Shown: positions 1 to 7,666 of the stretch, one piece after another
Layout of the letters: each line of letters starts with the position of its first letter
Position numbering within the stretch: the stretch's first letter is position 1
Assembly (NCBI RefSeq): GCF_001279775.1
Contig: NZ_LGDG01000251.1
Span: forward strand, 1-60,445
Direction: 5' to 3'
DNA: 60,445 nucleotides
From: Streptomyces sp. MMG1533
Lineage (GTDB): Bacteria > Actinomycetota > Actinomycetes > Streptomycetales > Streptomycetaceae
Notes under the pieces: model-generated
Database searches by the model: none
What the model was told of the DNA's origin: nothing
What the model saw: the letters and a program-made list of their open reading frames with translations, nothing else
Position numbers and translations under genes: made by a program

Positions 1-316
1 TGACCAGACCCGGGCCCTGCTTGCGCAGGTACATCACGACCGGCTCGTCGTGCTCCGAGGAGACGACCAGCTGCTTGATGTTGAGGATCAGGTCGGTGAC
101 GTCCTCCTTGACGCCCGGCACGGTGGTGAACTCGTGCAGAACGCCGTCGATCCGGATGCTGGTGACAGCAGCGCCGGGGATCGAGGAGAGGAGCGTACGA
201 CGCAGGGAGTTGCCGAGGGTGTAGCCGAAGCCCGGCTCCAGCGGCTCGATCACGAACCGGGAGCGGAACTCGTCGACGACCTCTTCGGTCAACGAGGGAC
301 GCTGAGCAATCAGCAT
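1..316 (-). CDS. rpoA: RNA polymerase alpha subunit (partial, N-terminal part)
   Basis: Alpha subunit of RNA polymerase, the dimer on which beta and beta' assemble. Only the first 105 codons are inside the window; the gene runs off the left edge, so the C-terminal domain that contacts UP elements and activators is not visible. The visible part has the dimerisation region [18 protein letters not shown] at residues 31-48. ATG at 316 is preceded by AAGGA seven bases upstream. It is the last visible gene of the map-infA-rpmJ-rpsM-rpsK-rpoA group. No rpsD lies between rpsK and rpoA, as is usual in Streptomyces. Confidence 0.97.
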   Translation of the reverse strand, partial: MLIAQRPSLTEEVVDEFRSRFVIEPLEPGFGYTLGNSLRRTLLSSIPGAAVTSIRIDGVLHEFTTVPGVKEDVTDLILNIKQLVVSSEHDEPVVMYLRKQGPGLV

Positions 317-402
317 GTTGCGATCCTTCAGTCAGGGGCGCCCGCTATTTGACGCCCTGCTCACCGGGTGTCAGCCCGATGTTGCTGCTTCTGCAAGGGT
401 AC

Positions 403-434
403 GGGCGGCACGCCTCCGAAGAGCCGTACCGCCC
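403..434 (-). other. Hairpin between rpsK and rpoA
   Basis: GGGCGGTACG and CGTGCCGCCC (minus strand) can form a 10-bp stem with one G-U pair, starting about 20 nt after the rpsK stop. There is no T-run, so this looks more like an RNA-processing or partial-attenuation hairpin between rpsK and rpoA than a full terminator. Function is inferred. Confidence 0.45.
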
Positions 435-456
435 GCAACCTCAAGACAACCGAGCC

Positions 457-861
457 TCAGACGCGGCGGCGCTTGGGCGGACGGCAGCCGTTGTGCGGGG
501 TCGGCGTGACGTCCTGGATCGAGCCGACCTCGAGGCCGGTGGCCTGGAGGGAGCGGATCGCGGTCTCACGGCCGGAGCCGGGACCCTTGACGAACACGTC
601 AACCTTGCGCATGCCGTGCTCCTGCGCGCGGCGGGCGGCCGACTCGGCGGCCATCTGCGCGGCGAAGGGGGTGGACTTGCGCGAGCCCTTGAAGCCGACG
701 TGGCCGGCGGAGGCCCAGGAGATCACGTTGCCCGAGGGGTCCGTGATCGAGACGATCGTGTTGTTGAACGTGCTCTTGATGTGCGCGTGGCCGTGAGCGA
801 CGTTCTTCTTTTCCTTGCGGCGCACCTTCTTGGCAGCGCCCTGACGACCCTTGGGGGGCAT
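457..861 (-). CDS. rpsK: 30S ribosomal protein S11
   Basis: S11 sits on the 30S platform and contacts 16S rRNA near the E site and the anti-Shine-Dalgarno end. The 134-residue protein is full length. It has the family core [17 protein letters not shown] (about residues 29-45) and the basic tail [17 protein letters not shown] at 861 follows a TAGGAG ribosome binding site with a six-base spacer. It lies 64 nt downstream of rpsM and 140 nt upstream of rpoA in the same direction, consistent with one transcript. Confidence 0.98.
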   Translation of the reverse strand: MPPKGRQGAAKKVRRKEKKNVAHGHAHIKSTFNNTIVSITDPSGNVISWASAGHVGFKGSRKSTPFAAQMAAESAARRAQEHGMRKVDVFVKGPGSGRETAIRSLQATGLEVGSIQDVTPTPHNGCRPPKRRRV

Positions 862-925
862 CTATAACTCCTACGGGAGGTGGTCGGTCCTACAGCGAAG
901 ACCGCTGATGAGCGTCCGCTGAGGA

Positions 926-1306
926 CTACTTCTTGCCCGGCTTCTTCTTACCGGCGATGGCGCGACGCGGGCCCTTGCGGGTGCGGGCGTTCGTGCTGGT
1001 GCGCTGACCGCGGACAGGCAGACCGCGACGGTGACGGAGACCCTGGTAGCAACCGATCTCCACCTTGCGGCGGATGTCGGCCTGGACCTCGCGACGGAGG
1101 TCACCCTCGGTCTTGATGTTGTTGTCGACGTACTCGCGGATCGCGACCAGCTGCTCCTCGGAGAGGTCGCGAACCCGGGTGTTCGGGTCGATGCCGGTCT
1201 CGGCCAGCGTGAGCTGGGAAAGGGTCCGGCCGATGCCGAACACGTAGGTCAGGGCGACCTCCACACGCTTTTCGCGCGGGATGTCAACACCGGAAACGCG
1301 TGCCAT
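926..1306 (-). CDS. rpsM: 30S ribosomal protein S13
   Basis: S13 lies in the 30S head, makes the B1 bridges to the 50S subunit and contacts P-site tRNA through its basic tail. The 126 residues start [20 protein letters not shown] and end in a Lys-rich tail (GKKKPGKK). The helix-two-turn-helix region and the [15 protein letters not shown] motif (about residues 90-104) are family signatures. ATG at 1306 has GGAG seven bases upstream. A leader of about 200 nt with several short inverted repeats separates it from rpmJ. Confidence 0.98.
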   Translation of the reverse strand: MARVSGVDIPREKRVEVALTYVFGIGRTLSQLTLAETGIDPNTRVRDLSEEQLVAIREYVDNNIKTEGDLRREVQADIRRKVEIGCYQGLRHRRGLPVRGQRTSTNARTRKGPRRAIAGKKKPGKK

Positions 1307-1503
1307 TCAATGGCTCCAGTTGATCTTCGGAGGTCTTCCACAGAACCGAACCCCAGCCGCCGTACCAGGTACGAACTGGGTCCCCGGCCTCCGAACCGGG
1401 GGTGTCAGGCGATCACTCGTGATCCCTGGGTCCTGCGTATGAACATGTTCAGCTCGCGTCGCGCGAATCTCTGCGATATCGATGCAGAGGGATAGGTCGT
1501 GCG

Positions 1504-1617
1504 TCAGCCCTGGCGCTGCTTGTGGCGCGGGTTCTCGCAGATGACCATGACCCGACCGTGACGGCGGATCACCCTGCACTTGTCGCAGATCTTCTTGACG
1601 CTCGGCTTGACCTTCAT
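1504..1617 (-). CDS. rpmJ: 50S ribosomal protein L36, zinc-binding form
   Basis: A 37-residue L36, the small zinc-ribbon protein of the 50S subunit. The translation begins [14 protein letters not shown] and carries the zinc ligands Cys11, Cys14, Cys27 and His32, so this is the zinc-containing (C+) form rather than a zinc-independent paralogue. It lies between infA and rpsM in the usual order, 58 nt after the infA stop. It is too short for ordinary gene callers but unmistakable by family. Confidence 0.96.
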   Translation of the reverse strand: MKVKPSVKKICDKCRVIRRHGRVMVICENPRHKQRQG

Positions 1618-1675
1618 GGGGTGAGGTTCTCCGGGTCAGTGCCACCACCCCGCCGAAACGGGGCAAAGGCAAGAT

Positions 1676-1897
1676 CTACTTGTACCGGTAGACGATCCGG
1701 CCACGCGTCAGGTCGTACGGAGACAGCTCCACCACGACCCGGTCGTCAGGGAGGATACGGATGTAGTGCATACGCATCTTGCCGCTGATGTGTGCCAGGA
1801 CCTGGTGGCCGTTCTGGAGCTCGACCTTGAACATGGCGTTCGGCAGAGACTCGACGACAGTGCCCTCGATCTCGATGGCACCTTGCTTCTTGGCCAC
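1676..1897 (-). CDS. infA: Translation initiation factor IF-1
   Basis: IF-1 is an OB-fold protein that binds the A site of the 30S subunit and assists IF-2 and IF-3 during initiation. The 73-residue protein begins (M)[19 protein letters not shown] and ends RGRIVYRYK, matching the family along its whole length. The start is GTG at 1897 with GAAGGG upstream. It is 152 nt downstream of map, long enough for a separate promoter; no clear -35/-10 pair was recognised there. Confidence 0.97.
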   Translation of the reverse strand: MAKKQGAIEIEGTVVESLPNAMFKVELQNGHQVLAHISGKMRMHYIRILPDDRVVVELSPYDLTRGRIVYRYK

Positions 1898-2049
1898 GCT
1901 TCGCCCTTCGAATCGACTACCTTGATCGACTCCCTTTGCGTCCCTTACGGGCGCATGCGGACATGCGGGTGCACGAGAGCCGACGAGTCAGTCTACGACA
2001 GCGCACCCGGAAAGACGAATCGAGGAAGTGTGCCCCATAGCAGAGATCA

Positions 2050-2886
2050 TTAAGCGAGCGGGTCCGGAGCAGCCGTGATCCCGTACTCGGCAAGCTTCGC
2101 CTTGCCCCCGTCAGGCGCCGTCAGCACCAACGGCCCAGCCTCGGTCAGCGCCACCGAGTGCTCCCAGTGCGAGGACCATGTGCCGTCGGTCGTGATGACC
2201 GTCCAGTCGTCCTCGAGCACGTCGGTCTTGGGCGTCCCCAGCGAGACCATCGGCTCGATCGCGAGGCAGAAGCCGGGGACCAGCTTCGGCCCCTTGCCCC
2301 GCTTGCGGTCGACGTAGTTCAGCAGGTGCGGGTCCATGTGCATCTCGGTGCCGATGCCGTGGCCGCCGTAGTCCTCGATGATCCCGTACTTACCGCCGCC
2401 CGGCTTCGGCTGGCGGCGGATGTACGTCTCGATGGCCCGGGAGACGTCCACGAGCCGGCTGCCCTGCTTCATCGCCGCGATCCCGGCCCACATGGACTCT
2501 TCCGTCACCCGGGACAGCTCAAGGAGCTCCGGAGCGTGACCGGACCCCACGAAGGCCGTGTAGGCGGCGTCACCGTGCCAGCCGTCGACGATCGCGCCGC
2601 AGTCGATGGAGATGATGTCGCCGTCCTTGAGGACCACGTCCTCGGACGGGATGCCATGGACCACGACCTCGTTCACGGAGGTGCAGATCGTCGCCGGGAA
2701 CCCGCCGTACCCCAGGAAGTTCGACTTCGCCCCGTGCTCGGCGAGCACCTTGCGCGCGACCTCGTCCAGGTCCTTCGTGGACGCCCCCGGCACGGCGGCC
2801 TCCCGCGTGGCCGCGTGGATGGCGGCGACGACCAGCCCCGCCTCACGCATCTTGGCGATCTGGTCGGGGGTCTTGATCTGCACCAT
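2050..2886 (-). CDS. map: Type I methionine aminopeptidase
   Basis: Removes the initiator methionine from nascent proteins with small second residues. It is a cytosolic dinuclear metallopeptidase. The 278-residue pita-bread fold shows all five metal ligands: Asp95, Asp106 (in DGWHGDAAY), His176 (GGHGIG), Glu211 (IEPM) and Glu242 (HWEHS), plus the substrate-contacting His78 (VVHGIP). It normally follows adk directly in Streptomyces. Here about 4.1 kb of foreign-looking DNA and an adk terminator lie in between, so it needs its own promoter. Confidence 0.97.
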   Translation of the reverse strand: MVQIKTPDQIAKMREAGLVVAAIHAATREAAVPGASTKDLDEVARKVLAEHGAKSNFLGYGGFPATICTSVNEVVVHGIPSEDVVLKDGDIISIDCGAIVDGWHGDAAYTAFVGSGHAPELLELSRVTEESMWAGIAAMKQGSRLVDVSRAIETYIRRQPKPGGGKYGIIEDYGGHGIGTEMHMDPHLLNYVDRKRGKGPKLVPGFCLAIEPMVSLGTPKTDVLEDDWTVITTDGTWSSHWEHSVALTEAGPLVLTAPDGGKAKLAEYGITAAPDPLA

Positions 2887-3081
2887 CTGGGCTGCCGCCT
2901 CCTGCCGCGGGTTTTACGTCTACCCCCGCCACGATACGCGTCCACGCGAGCCGAAGCCGGGGTGACGGCCACCCCGGACAGGCCTAGCGCGGCCGGCCCC
3001 CGGTCGGCCCGCCAAGGTCACCGCGGCTCCAGTCACACCCGCACCTTCAACAACAAAAGTCGTTGACGAACCCAACTGGCC

Positions 3082-3087
3082 ATTCTA
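3082..3087 (-). promoter_or_regulatory. map: Possible -10 element for map; note on the 2887-3180 gap
   Basis: The 294-nt gap between map and the divergent secreted-protein gene must contain promoters for both. On the minus strand TAGAAT at 3087-3082 is a good -10 match about 200 nt upstream of map. The -35 region is poor. Nothing else in the gap is recognisable apart from a G-rich ribosome binding site just before 3181 on the plus strand. Confidence 0.35.
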
Positions 3088-3180
3088 GCCTCGCAGTTAC
3101 CACCTGGCGATGTCGGGTGCCACCACTCAGCTCCATACACTCCGGACCGGATACACGGTCCGCAAAAACGGGGGTATTAA

Positions 3181-3567
3181 GTGATCAAGAGAACTCTGTC
3201 CCGCCTGGCCTCGGCCGGTGCCGCCGCCGCTCTGATCGGCCTTGCCGCAGCCTCGCCCGCCATGGCCGACGACGAGGGGCCCCTCTGGTACAGCAACCGG
3301 GGCACGGTGACGTTCAACGACGATGGTGACGACATCACGGTCTGCGACAAACTGGCTGATGGCTACGGCGTCACGGGGTACCTGGAGAGACTCAACAGCA
3401 GTGGCACCGGCCTGGTTTGGGTCATCAAGGAAGAGGACGGCGGAGACGCCGGCTGCGACCGGTCCGACAATGGCTACGACATGATAGGCAACGTCTCGCA
3501 CGGTCTGGCCATCTGCTGGAACGGCAATGGCAACTGCGTCCGCTCGAACTGGTACTTCGACGAGTAG
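3181..3567 (+). CDS. Small secreted protein, four cysteines, function unknown
   Basis: A 128-residue predicted exported protein with no family I recognise. The N-terminus is a classical Sec signal peptide: basic MIKR, a hydrophobic Ala-rich core, and likely cleavage at AMA|DD (about residue 29). The mature part is acidic and has four cysteines (TVCDK, AGCDR, AICWN, NCVRS), enough for two disulfides. GTG at 3181 is preceded by a GGGGG ribosome binding site. It is transcribed opposite to the surrounding ribosomal genes and belongs to the inserted block between adk and map. Confidence 0.7.
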   Translation: MIKRTLSRLASAGAAAALIGLAAASPAMADDEGPLWYSNRGTVTFNDDGDDITVCDKLADGYGVTGYLERLNSSGTGLVWVIKEEDGGDAGCDRSDNGYDMIGNVSHGLAICWNGNGNCVRSNWYFDE

Positions 3568-3590
3568 GCCCGTTCGGCACCGAGAGGTGT

Positions 3591-3610
3591 GAGGTCTCTA
3601 CGGAGACCTC
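3591..3610 (+). terminator. Hairpin after the secreted-protein gene
   Basis: GAGGTCTC and GAGACCTC form a perfect 8-bp stem with a TACG loop, 24 nt after the stop codon at 3567. There is no U-tract. It is probably the terminator of the preceding gene. Confidence 0.5.
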
Positions 3611-3632
3611 GACAGTGAGACGGTGCGCCAGA

Positions 3633-3683
3633 AGCTCCGGCCGGTGCAGACGATCAATCAATTCGTCTGCACCGGCCGGAGCT
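3633..3683. repeat. Perfect 21-bp inverted repeat with 9-nt loop
   Basis: The arms 3633-3653 and 3663-3683 are exact reverse complements over 21 bp (start AGCTCCGGCC), separated by TCAATCAAT. It may be a strong bidirectional terminator for the secreted-protein gene or an end structure of the neighbouring mobile element. The sequence alone does not decide. Confidence 0.7.
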
Positions 3684-3829
3684 CTTGCCTTGACTCTGTC
3701 GGGGATCTTGGAGTTTCCCGGTACAACGACGTGATCAACGGGCATGCTCGGTGCTGTTCCGCAGGCCGATGTGGCTGTTGGGGTGTGCGTTGCCCCTCCG
3801 TTCCCGTTCCGGTGAGCAAGTCCCTTCTC

Positions 3830-4548
3830 TGACCGCGCAGATCGCGCGAGCGAGCAACCCGGACGGTACGACGGCGATGTGGGTGCGGGACCGGTTGGAC
3901 GGGCTGTGGCACGACGAGGACTTCGCCGGCGGAAGCGGTCCGCTGCCGCATCGATTTCAAGTACGCGCCGGCCATGGAGCTGGACGATCCCGGTTTCCAC
4001 CACAGTGTGCTGGCTGACGTCCGTGAGCGCCTCGCCCAGGACGATCGCGCCGACCGACTTCTCGATCTGGCGCTCGCCCGCCTGAAGGAGGCCGGACTCG
4101 TACGCGAGCGCATCGCGCAGCGCACCGACTCCACCCACGTCCTGGCCGCGGTACGCAACCCGACCCGGCTGGAACTGGTCACCGAGGCCGTCCGTGCCGC
4201 GCCGGCAGAAGTCGCCCGCACGGCCGAGCACCTGCTGGTCGGCCTGGTCGATGAGGAGTGGGGGCGCCGCTACGGCCGTCCGGTCCGCCTGGGCAAGAAC
4301 CCCACCCGGCCCAAGACCAGGATCCTCGCCGCCGGCGACGACGCCTGCCGGCTGCTGGAACTCCTCCACCAGCACGAACCGGGCTACCGGCCCGGCCCGC
4401 AGGCCGAGGCCCTGCGGCAGATCGTCGTGCAGAACTACTACCGCGACGCGGCAGGCCGCCTGCGCTGGCGCACCGCCGACGACGGCGGGCTACCGCCCTC
4501 CTCCTCGGCGATCGTCTCCCCTCACGACACCACGGCGCGCTACGTCCG
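3830..4548 (+). pseudogene. IS1182-family transposase remnant
   Basis: Two pieces of one DDE transposase are visible in different frames. The N-terminal piece (SLTAQIARASNPDG to GLWHDEDFA, about 3829-3930) breaks off. The match resumes with CRIDFKYAPAMELDDPGFHH (about 3945 on), so an internal deletion of roughly 100 bp removed about 30-40 residues and shifted the frame. The second piece continues through TDSTHVLAAVRNPTRLELV and ends near SPHDTTARYVRHG at about 4548, where IS5-type sequence begins. The C-terminal catalytic half is missing. It cannot encode a functional transposase. Confidence 0.8.
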
Positions 4549-5309
4549 CCATGGGTGCCGGTGCCGGCCTGGCTTCGGGGCCGGGGCGGTCAGCCGGAGG
4601 CGTACTGTCACCGGGCGATACTGGATGCGATCCGGTATCTCGTGGACAACGGCATCAAGTGGCGGGCCATGCCCGCGGACTTCCCGCCCTGGGACCGGGT
4701 GTATGCGTTCTTCCGCCGATGGCGCGATACGGCCTGGTCAGGTAGTTCCACGACCGGCTGCGCGGACAGGTCCGCGAAACGCTGGGCCGTGACGCGGCAG
4801 CGACGGCCGGTGTGATCGACTCGCAGTCGGTCAAGGCGGACGCGGTGGTCAGGGCTGACAGCCGGGGCTTCGACGGCGGGAAACTCGTCAACGGGCGCAA
4901 GCGGCACGTCGTGGTCGACACGCGCGGTCTGCTGCCGGGTGTGATGGTCACCGCTGCGGACACCGGCGACCGTACCGCCGCCCACGTGCTGCTCGGGCAG
5001 GTCGCCGATGTGCACCACCGGCTGGAACTGGTCTGGGCTGACGGCGGCTACACCGGCAGCCTCGTCGAGCACTGCCTGGCCGCGTTCGCTCTGGTCCTGG
5101 CGACCGTCAAACGCAGCGACGACATGCGCGGCTTCGTGGTGCTGCCCAAGCGGTGGATCGTCGAGCGGTTCTTCGCCCACCTGATGCGCACCCGCAGTCT
5201 GGTGCGCGACTTCGAACGCCGCACCACCAGCGCCGAGGCGATGGTCTACTGGTCGATGCCCCTGCTCACGACGCGCCACCTTGCCCGGCCACACCCTGGG
5301 CGAGGGTGA
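4549..5309 (+). pseudogene. IS5-family transposase, frameshifted and nonsense-mutated
   Basis: The match starts at VPVPAWLRGRGGQPEAY with the first residues missing, and runs through KWRAMPADFPPWDRVYAFF. At about 4735 the frame changes after RRWRDT. The next frame reads GLVR, then an in-frame TAG at about 4743-4745 where a Glu codon (GAG) is expected, then FHDRLRGQVRETLGRD. The rest is open and carries the DDE residues in IDSQSVKAD, VWADGGYTG and PKRWIVERFF, ending LLTTRHLARPHPGRG. Simplest reading: loss of one G plus a G-to-T change. No other functional copy is in the window. Confidence 0.82.
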
Positions 5310-5598
5310 ACCGGCCCGGCTGCCGCTCGGCCGGCCAGCCCCGTGCGACCAGGCGTTTCGCCTTCGACCGCAGCGCCTCCGCCTTGGCCGGCACCGCGTC
5401 CATGCCGAACATCACGGCCAACTCCTGGCAGGCCAGCGGCCCTTGATGGAGCCGGTGCCGGTCCCCGAGCACGGTGAGGATGCGCTGATAGTCAGCCTCC
5501 TCCCGCAGCTCGTCCACCCGACGCCGAGCAACGAGCTCGCGCTGTTCAAGCAGCCCCACGACCGACGGCATCCACGACCTCCACAGGAACGGCGACAC
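5266..5598 (-). pseudogene. Fragment of an IS-associated hypothetical protein
   Basis: A 110-codon minus-strand frame whose N-terminal part (PSVVGLLEQRELVARRRVDELREEAD) and C-terminal part (YQRILTVLGDRHRLHQGPLA to RFTLAQGVAG) resemble the two ends of a longer protein often found beside Streptomyces insertion sequences. They are joined here without the middle section I would expect, so I read it as an internally deleted remnant. Its 3' end overlaps the IS5 gene antisense. The family recollection is from memory and the role is unknown. Confidence 0.45.
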
Positions 5599-5692
5599 GA
5601 CAGGTCACCACTCCCACAGGGTCACCAGCCTATGCCTGACCAGCGGAAACACAGTCCTCAAGCCCGGAAGGACAACAGCGTCTCAGTGTGGC

Positions 5693-5722
5693 CGGTCCCA
5701 GGTGCACATCCGCCTGGGACCG
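5693..5722 (-). terminator. Hairpin after the propeller-like gene
   Basis: Arms 5693-5702 and 5713-5722 pair over 10 bp (core GGTCCCAGG/CCTGGGACC), starting 10 nt past the stop codon at 5732 on the minus strand. Probable terminator. Confidence 0.55.
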
Positions 5723-5731
5723 CAGAGACGG

Positions 5732-6931
5732 TCAGCGCTTGGTGAAGACCGGGGTCCAGCGGCCGACGTAGTCGCCATCGGCTTTACGGAAGCCCGAGAG
5801 CGGAGTCACCTTGTCGCCGTCCAGGCTGACCAGGATCAGCTGGTTGCGGAACTCACCCTTGCCGGGTTTGCACTGGCTGGGGTCACACCGCCAGGCGATG
5901 AGGTGGGTGTTGTCCGCCCACGCGAGAAGCTGCTGTCCGGGTACGACTGCGCTCTGCTTGGCGGTCTTCGCGTCCAGAACCGCGGAAACGATCTGGCCGT
6001 CCTTACCCCCCGCGAAGCCGCCAGTCACAAGTTTTCCGTCCGGGGACGTAGCCACCGGCGGAAAGATCAGATCAGTCTTCTGCTGCGGAAGCGACTTCAG
6101 TCTGCCGTTCACGTCGTAGTAGTTCCTGCCCGGCTGGTCGAGCCTCTGCTCCCACAGCATCTCGCCGTCACGGCTCCAGCTGAAGTCCTGACGCCCGGTG
6201 CCGGCCATGGCCGCAAGACTGTCCTTCTTGGCCGGCCGCTCACTGAATTCCGCCTGGCCGGAGTCGACATCGATGACATAGAAGCCGGTACGGCTCTGCT
6301 TCGGCCCCGGCATCTCCTGACCATCGCCACCCTCCGACGCGCCCTCCACATGCACCGGCGCGTCCTGGAAGAGGCCGTCCGGGTGGTGGCTGTACGTCGT
6401 CGCCACCAGGCGCTCGCCGTCCGGCGAGAACTGCACACCGCCAACGCCCTTGTCGACCTCGATCCAGCGCTGGACCTTGCCCGTCGACAGATTCATCAGG
6501 CCTATGCGGTTGACGGGCAGATCGCCCTCCAGCACCGCGGCCGTCTTCATCCCGGGAGCGACATCGAGCCAGGCCCAGTCGGTCTTCTCGTACCGCTTGG
6601 TCGCGGCGTTGTACAGACTCCACTCACGCGCGTTCACCGCATCCCCGTCCGGCTGCTGCACGAGCTTCGTCGTGTAGTACGCCGAGACGGCGACCTGCCC
6701 TGCGGCTATCAGCTCGCGCGGCGGGGACTGGTCCGGACGGGCCACCACGTCCGAGGCCTCGGACTGCCCTTCCGGGCCACCGCCCGTCAGGGCCAACGAC
6801 ACCCCGATGACTGCGGCGACCACGGCGACCACGGCGACCGCCAGGCTGCGACTCCTGCGGCGGAGCAGCGACGGCTGCTCCCGCTCGGTGGAATCGTCGG
6901 ACCGTGGCAACTGTGTGAGCTTGATGGCCAT
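5732..6931 (-). CDS. Membrane-anchored beta-propeller-like protein
   Basis: A 399-residue protein with a short cytoplasmic N-terminus, a basic patch (LLRRRSRS), one hydrophobic segment (AVAVVAVVAAVIGVSLAL, about residues 30-50) and a large predicted extracytoplasmic domain. Repeats of the type FSPDGERLVATT, SWSRDGEMLWEQ and ATSPDGKLVTGG suggest WD40/TolB-like blades. The specific function is unknown. Start choice is uncertain: ATG at 6931 has GAGGAGGT almost touching it, and an upstream in-frame start at 6964 would overlap the adk terminator. It is codirectional with adk but separated by that terminator. Confidence 0.65.
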   Translation of the reverse strand: MAIKLTQLPRSDDSTEREQPSLLRRRSRSLAVAVVAVVAAVIGVSLALTGGGPEGQSEASDVVARPDQSPPRELIAAGQVAVSAYYTTKLVQQPDGDAVNAREWSLYNAATKRYEKTDWAWLDVAPGMKTAAVLEGDLPVNRIGLMNLSTGKVQRWIEVDKGVGGVQFSPDGERLVATTYSHHPDGLFQDAPVHVEGASEGGDGQEMPGPKQSRTGFYVIDVDSGQAEFSERPAKKDSLAAMAGTGRQDFSWSRDGEMLWEQRLDQPGRNYYDVNGRLKSLPQQKTDLIFPPVATSPDGKLVTGGFAGGKDGQIVSAVLDAKTAKQSAVVPGQQLLAWADNTHLIAWRCDPSQCKPGKGEFRNQLILVSLDGDKVTPLSGFRKADGDYVGRWTPVFTKR

Positions 6932-6969
6932 ACCTCCTCGGCAGAGCACTTTCGGGGTCCCCAAGAAAC

Positions 6970-7002
6970 AAGGCAGCGGCCCCCGCCGGGGGCCGCTGCC
7001 TT
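6970..7002 (-). terminator. Intrinsic terminator after adk
   Basis: Arms 6970-6984 and 6988-7002 form a perfect 15-bp GC-rich stem with a GCC loop, 14 nt past the adk stop. On the minus strand it is followed by GTTTCTTGG, a weak U-tract. It ends the secY-adk transcript ahead of the inserted block. Confidence 0.8.
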
Positions 7003-7015
7003 CCTTTGCAAGCTG

Positions 7016-7666
7016 TTACGAACCGGGCAGCGCCGACATGGCCCGGTCCGTGACGTCCGCCACCTTCCCCATCGCGGAGACCGTGGTCACAAGGCCCTGG
7101 GCCTTGTAGTAGTCGATGATCGGCTCGGTCTGCGTGTGGTAGACCTCGAGCCGGGTGCGGACCGTGGCCTCGGAGTCGTCGTCGCGCTGGTACAGCTCGC
7201 CGCCGCAGACGTCGCAGACGCCTTCCTTGGTCGGCTTCTTGTACGACACGTGGAAGACGTGCGAGGAGTCGTTACGGCAGATGCGCCGGCCGGCGATCCG
7301 CTTGACGACCTCCTCCTCGGGGGCCTCCAGGTCCAGCACCGCGTCCAGCTTGATGCCCTCGGTCTGCAGCAGCTCGTCCAGCGCCTCGGCCTGCGAGACG
7401 TTCCGCGGGAAGCCGTCCAGCAGGAAGCCGTTCACGGCGTCCGGCTGCTCCATGCGGTCCTTGGCCATCGCGATGGTGACCTCGTCGGGGACGAGGTTGC
7501 CGGCGTCCATGTAGGACTTCGCGAGTTTGCCCAGGTCCGTCTGCTGGCTGATGTTGGCGCGGAACAGGTCGCCCGTGGAGATGTGCGGGACACGCAGTTT
7601 CTCGGCGAGGCGTGTGGCCTGCGTTCCCTTTCCGGCGCCAGGCGGCCCGACGAGGACGATTCGCAT
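7016..7666 (-). CDS. adk: Adenylate kinase
   Basis: Interconverts ATP + AMP and 2 ADP. The 216-residue long-form enzyme has the P-loop GPPGAGKGT at residues 7-15, the AMP-binding region TGDLFRANI, DGFPRNVSQAE, and a lid insert of about 125-165. The lid has Cys130, Asp133, Cys151 and Cys154 at the four zinc-site positions, with His136 nearby, so one position is not Cys. Its ATG overlaps the secY stop (ATGA), implying translational coupling, so adenylate kinase is made with the translocon. Confidence 0.97.
   Translation of the reverse strand: MRIVLVGPPGAGKGTQATRLAEKLRVPHISTGDLFRANISQQTDLGKLAKSYMDAGNLVPDEVTIAMAKDRMEQPDAVNGFLLDGFPRNVSQAEALDELLQTEGIKLDAVLDLEAPEEEVVKRIAGRRICRNDSSHVFHVSYKKPTKEGVCDVCGGELYQRDDDSEATVRTRLEVYHTQTEPIIDYYKAQGLVTTVSAMGKVADVTDRAMSALPGS

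Larger units (their letters stand above)
3830..5598. mobile_element. Nested insertion-sequence remnants
   Basis: A block of decayed transposon DNA: an internally deleted IS1182-type transposase gene, truncated at its 3' side by an IS5-type transposase gene, followed by an antisense fragment of another IS-associated reading frame. No intact terminal inverted repeats or target duplications were recognised. The block lies inside an otherwise conserved ribosomal-gene neighbourhood. Confidence 0.75.

Noticed and set aside
1..456. Missing rpsD between rpsK and rpoA as an anomaly
   Set aside because: Streptomyces carry rpsD elsewhere; this order is normal for the genus.
3063..3088. TTGACG as a plus-strand promoter for the secreted-protein gene
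   Set aside because: The spacing to the following TTCTAG is too short (about 14 bp).
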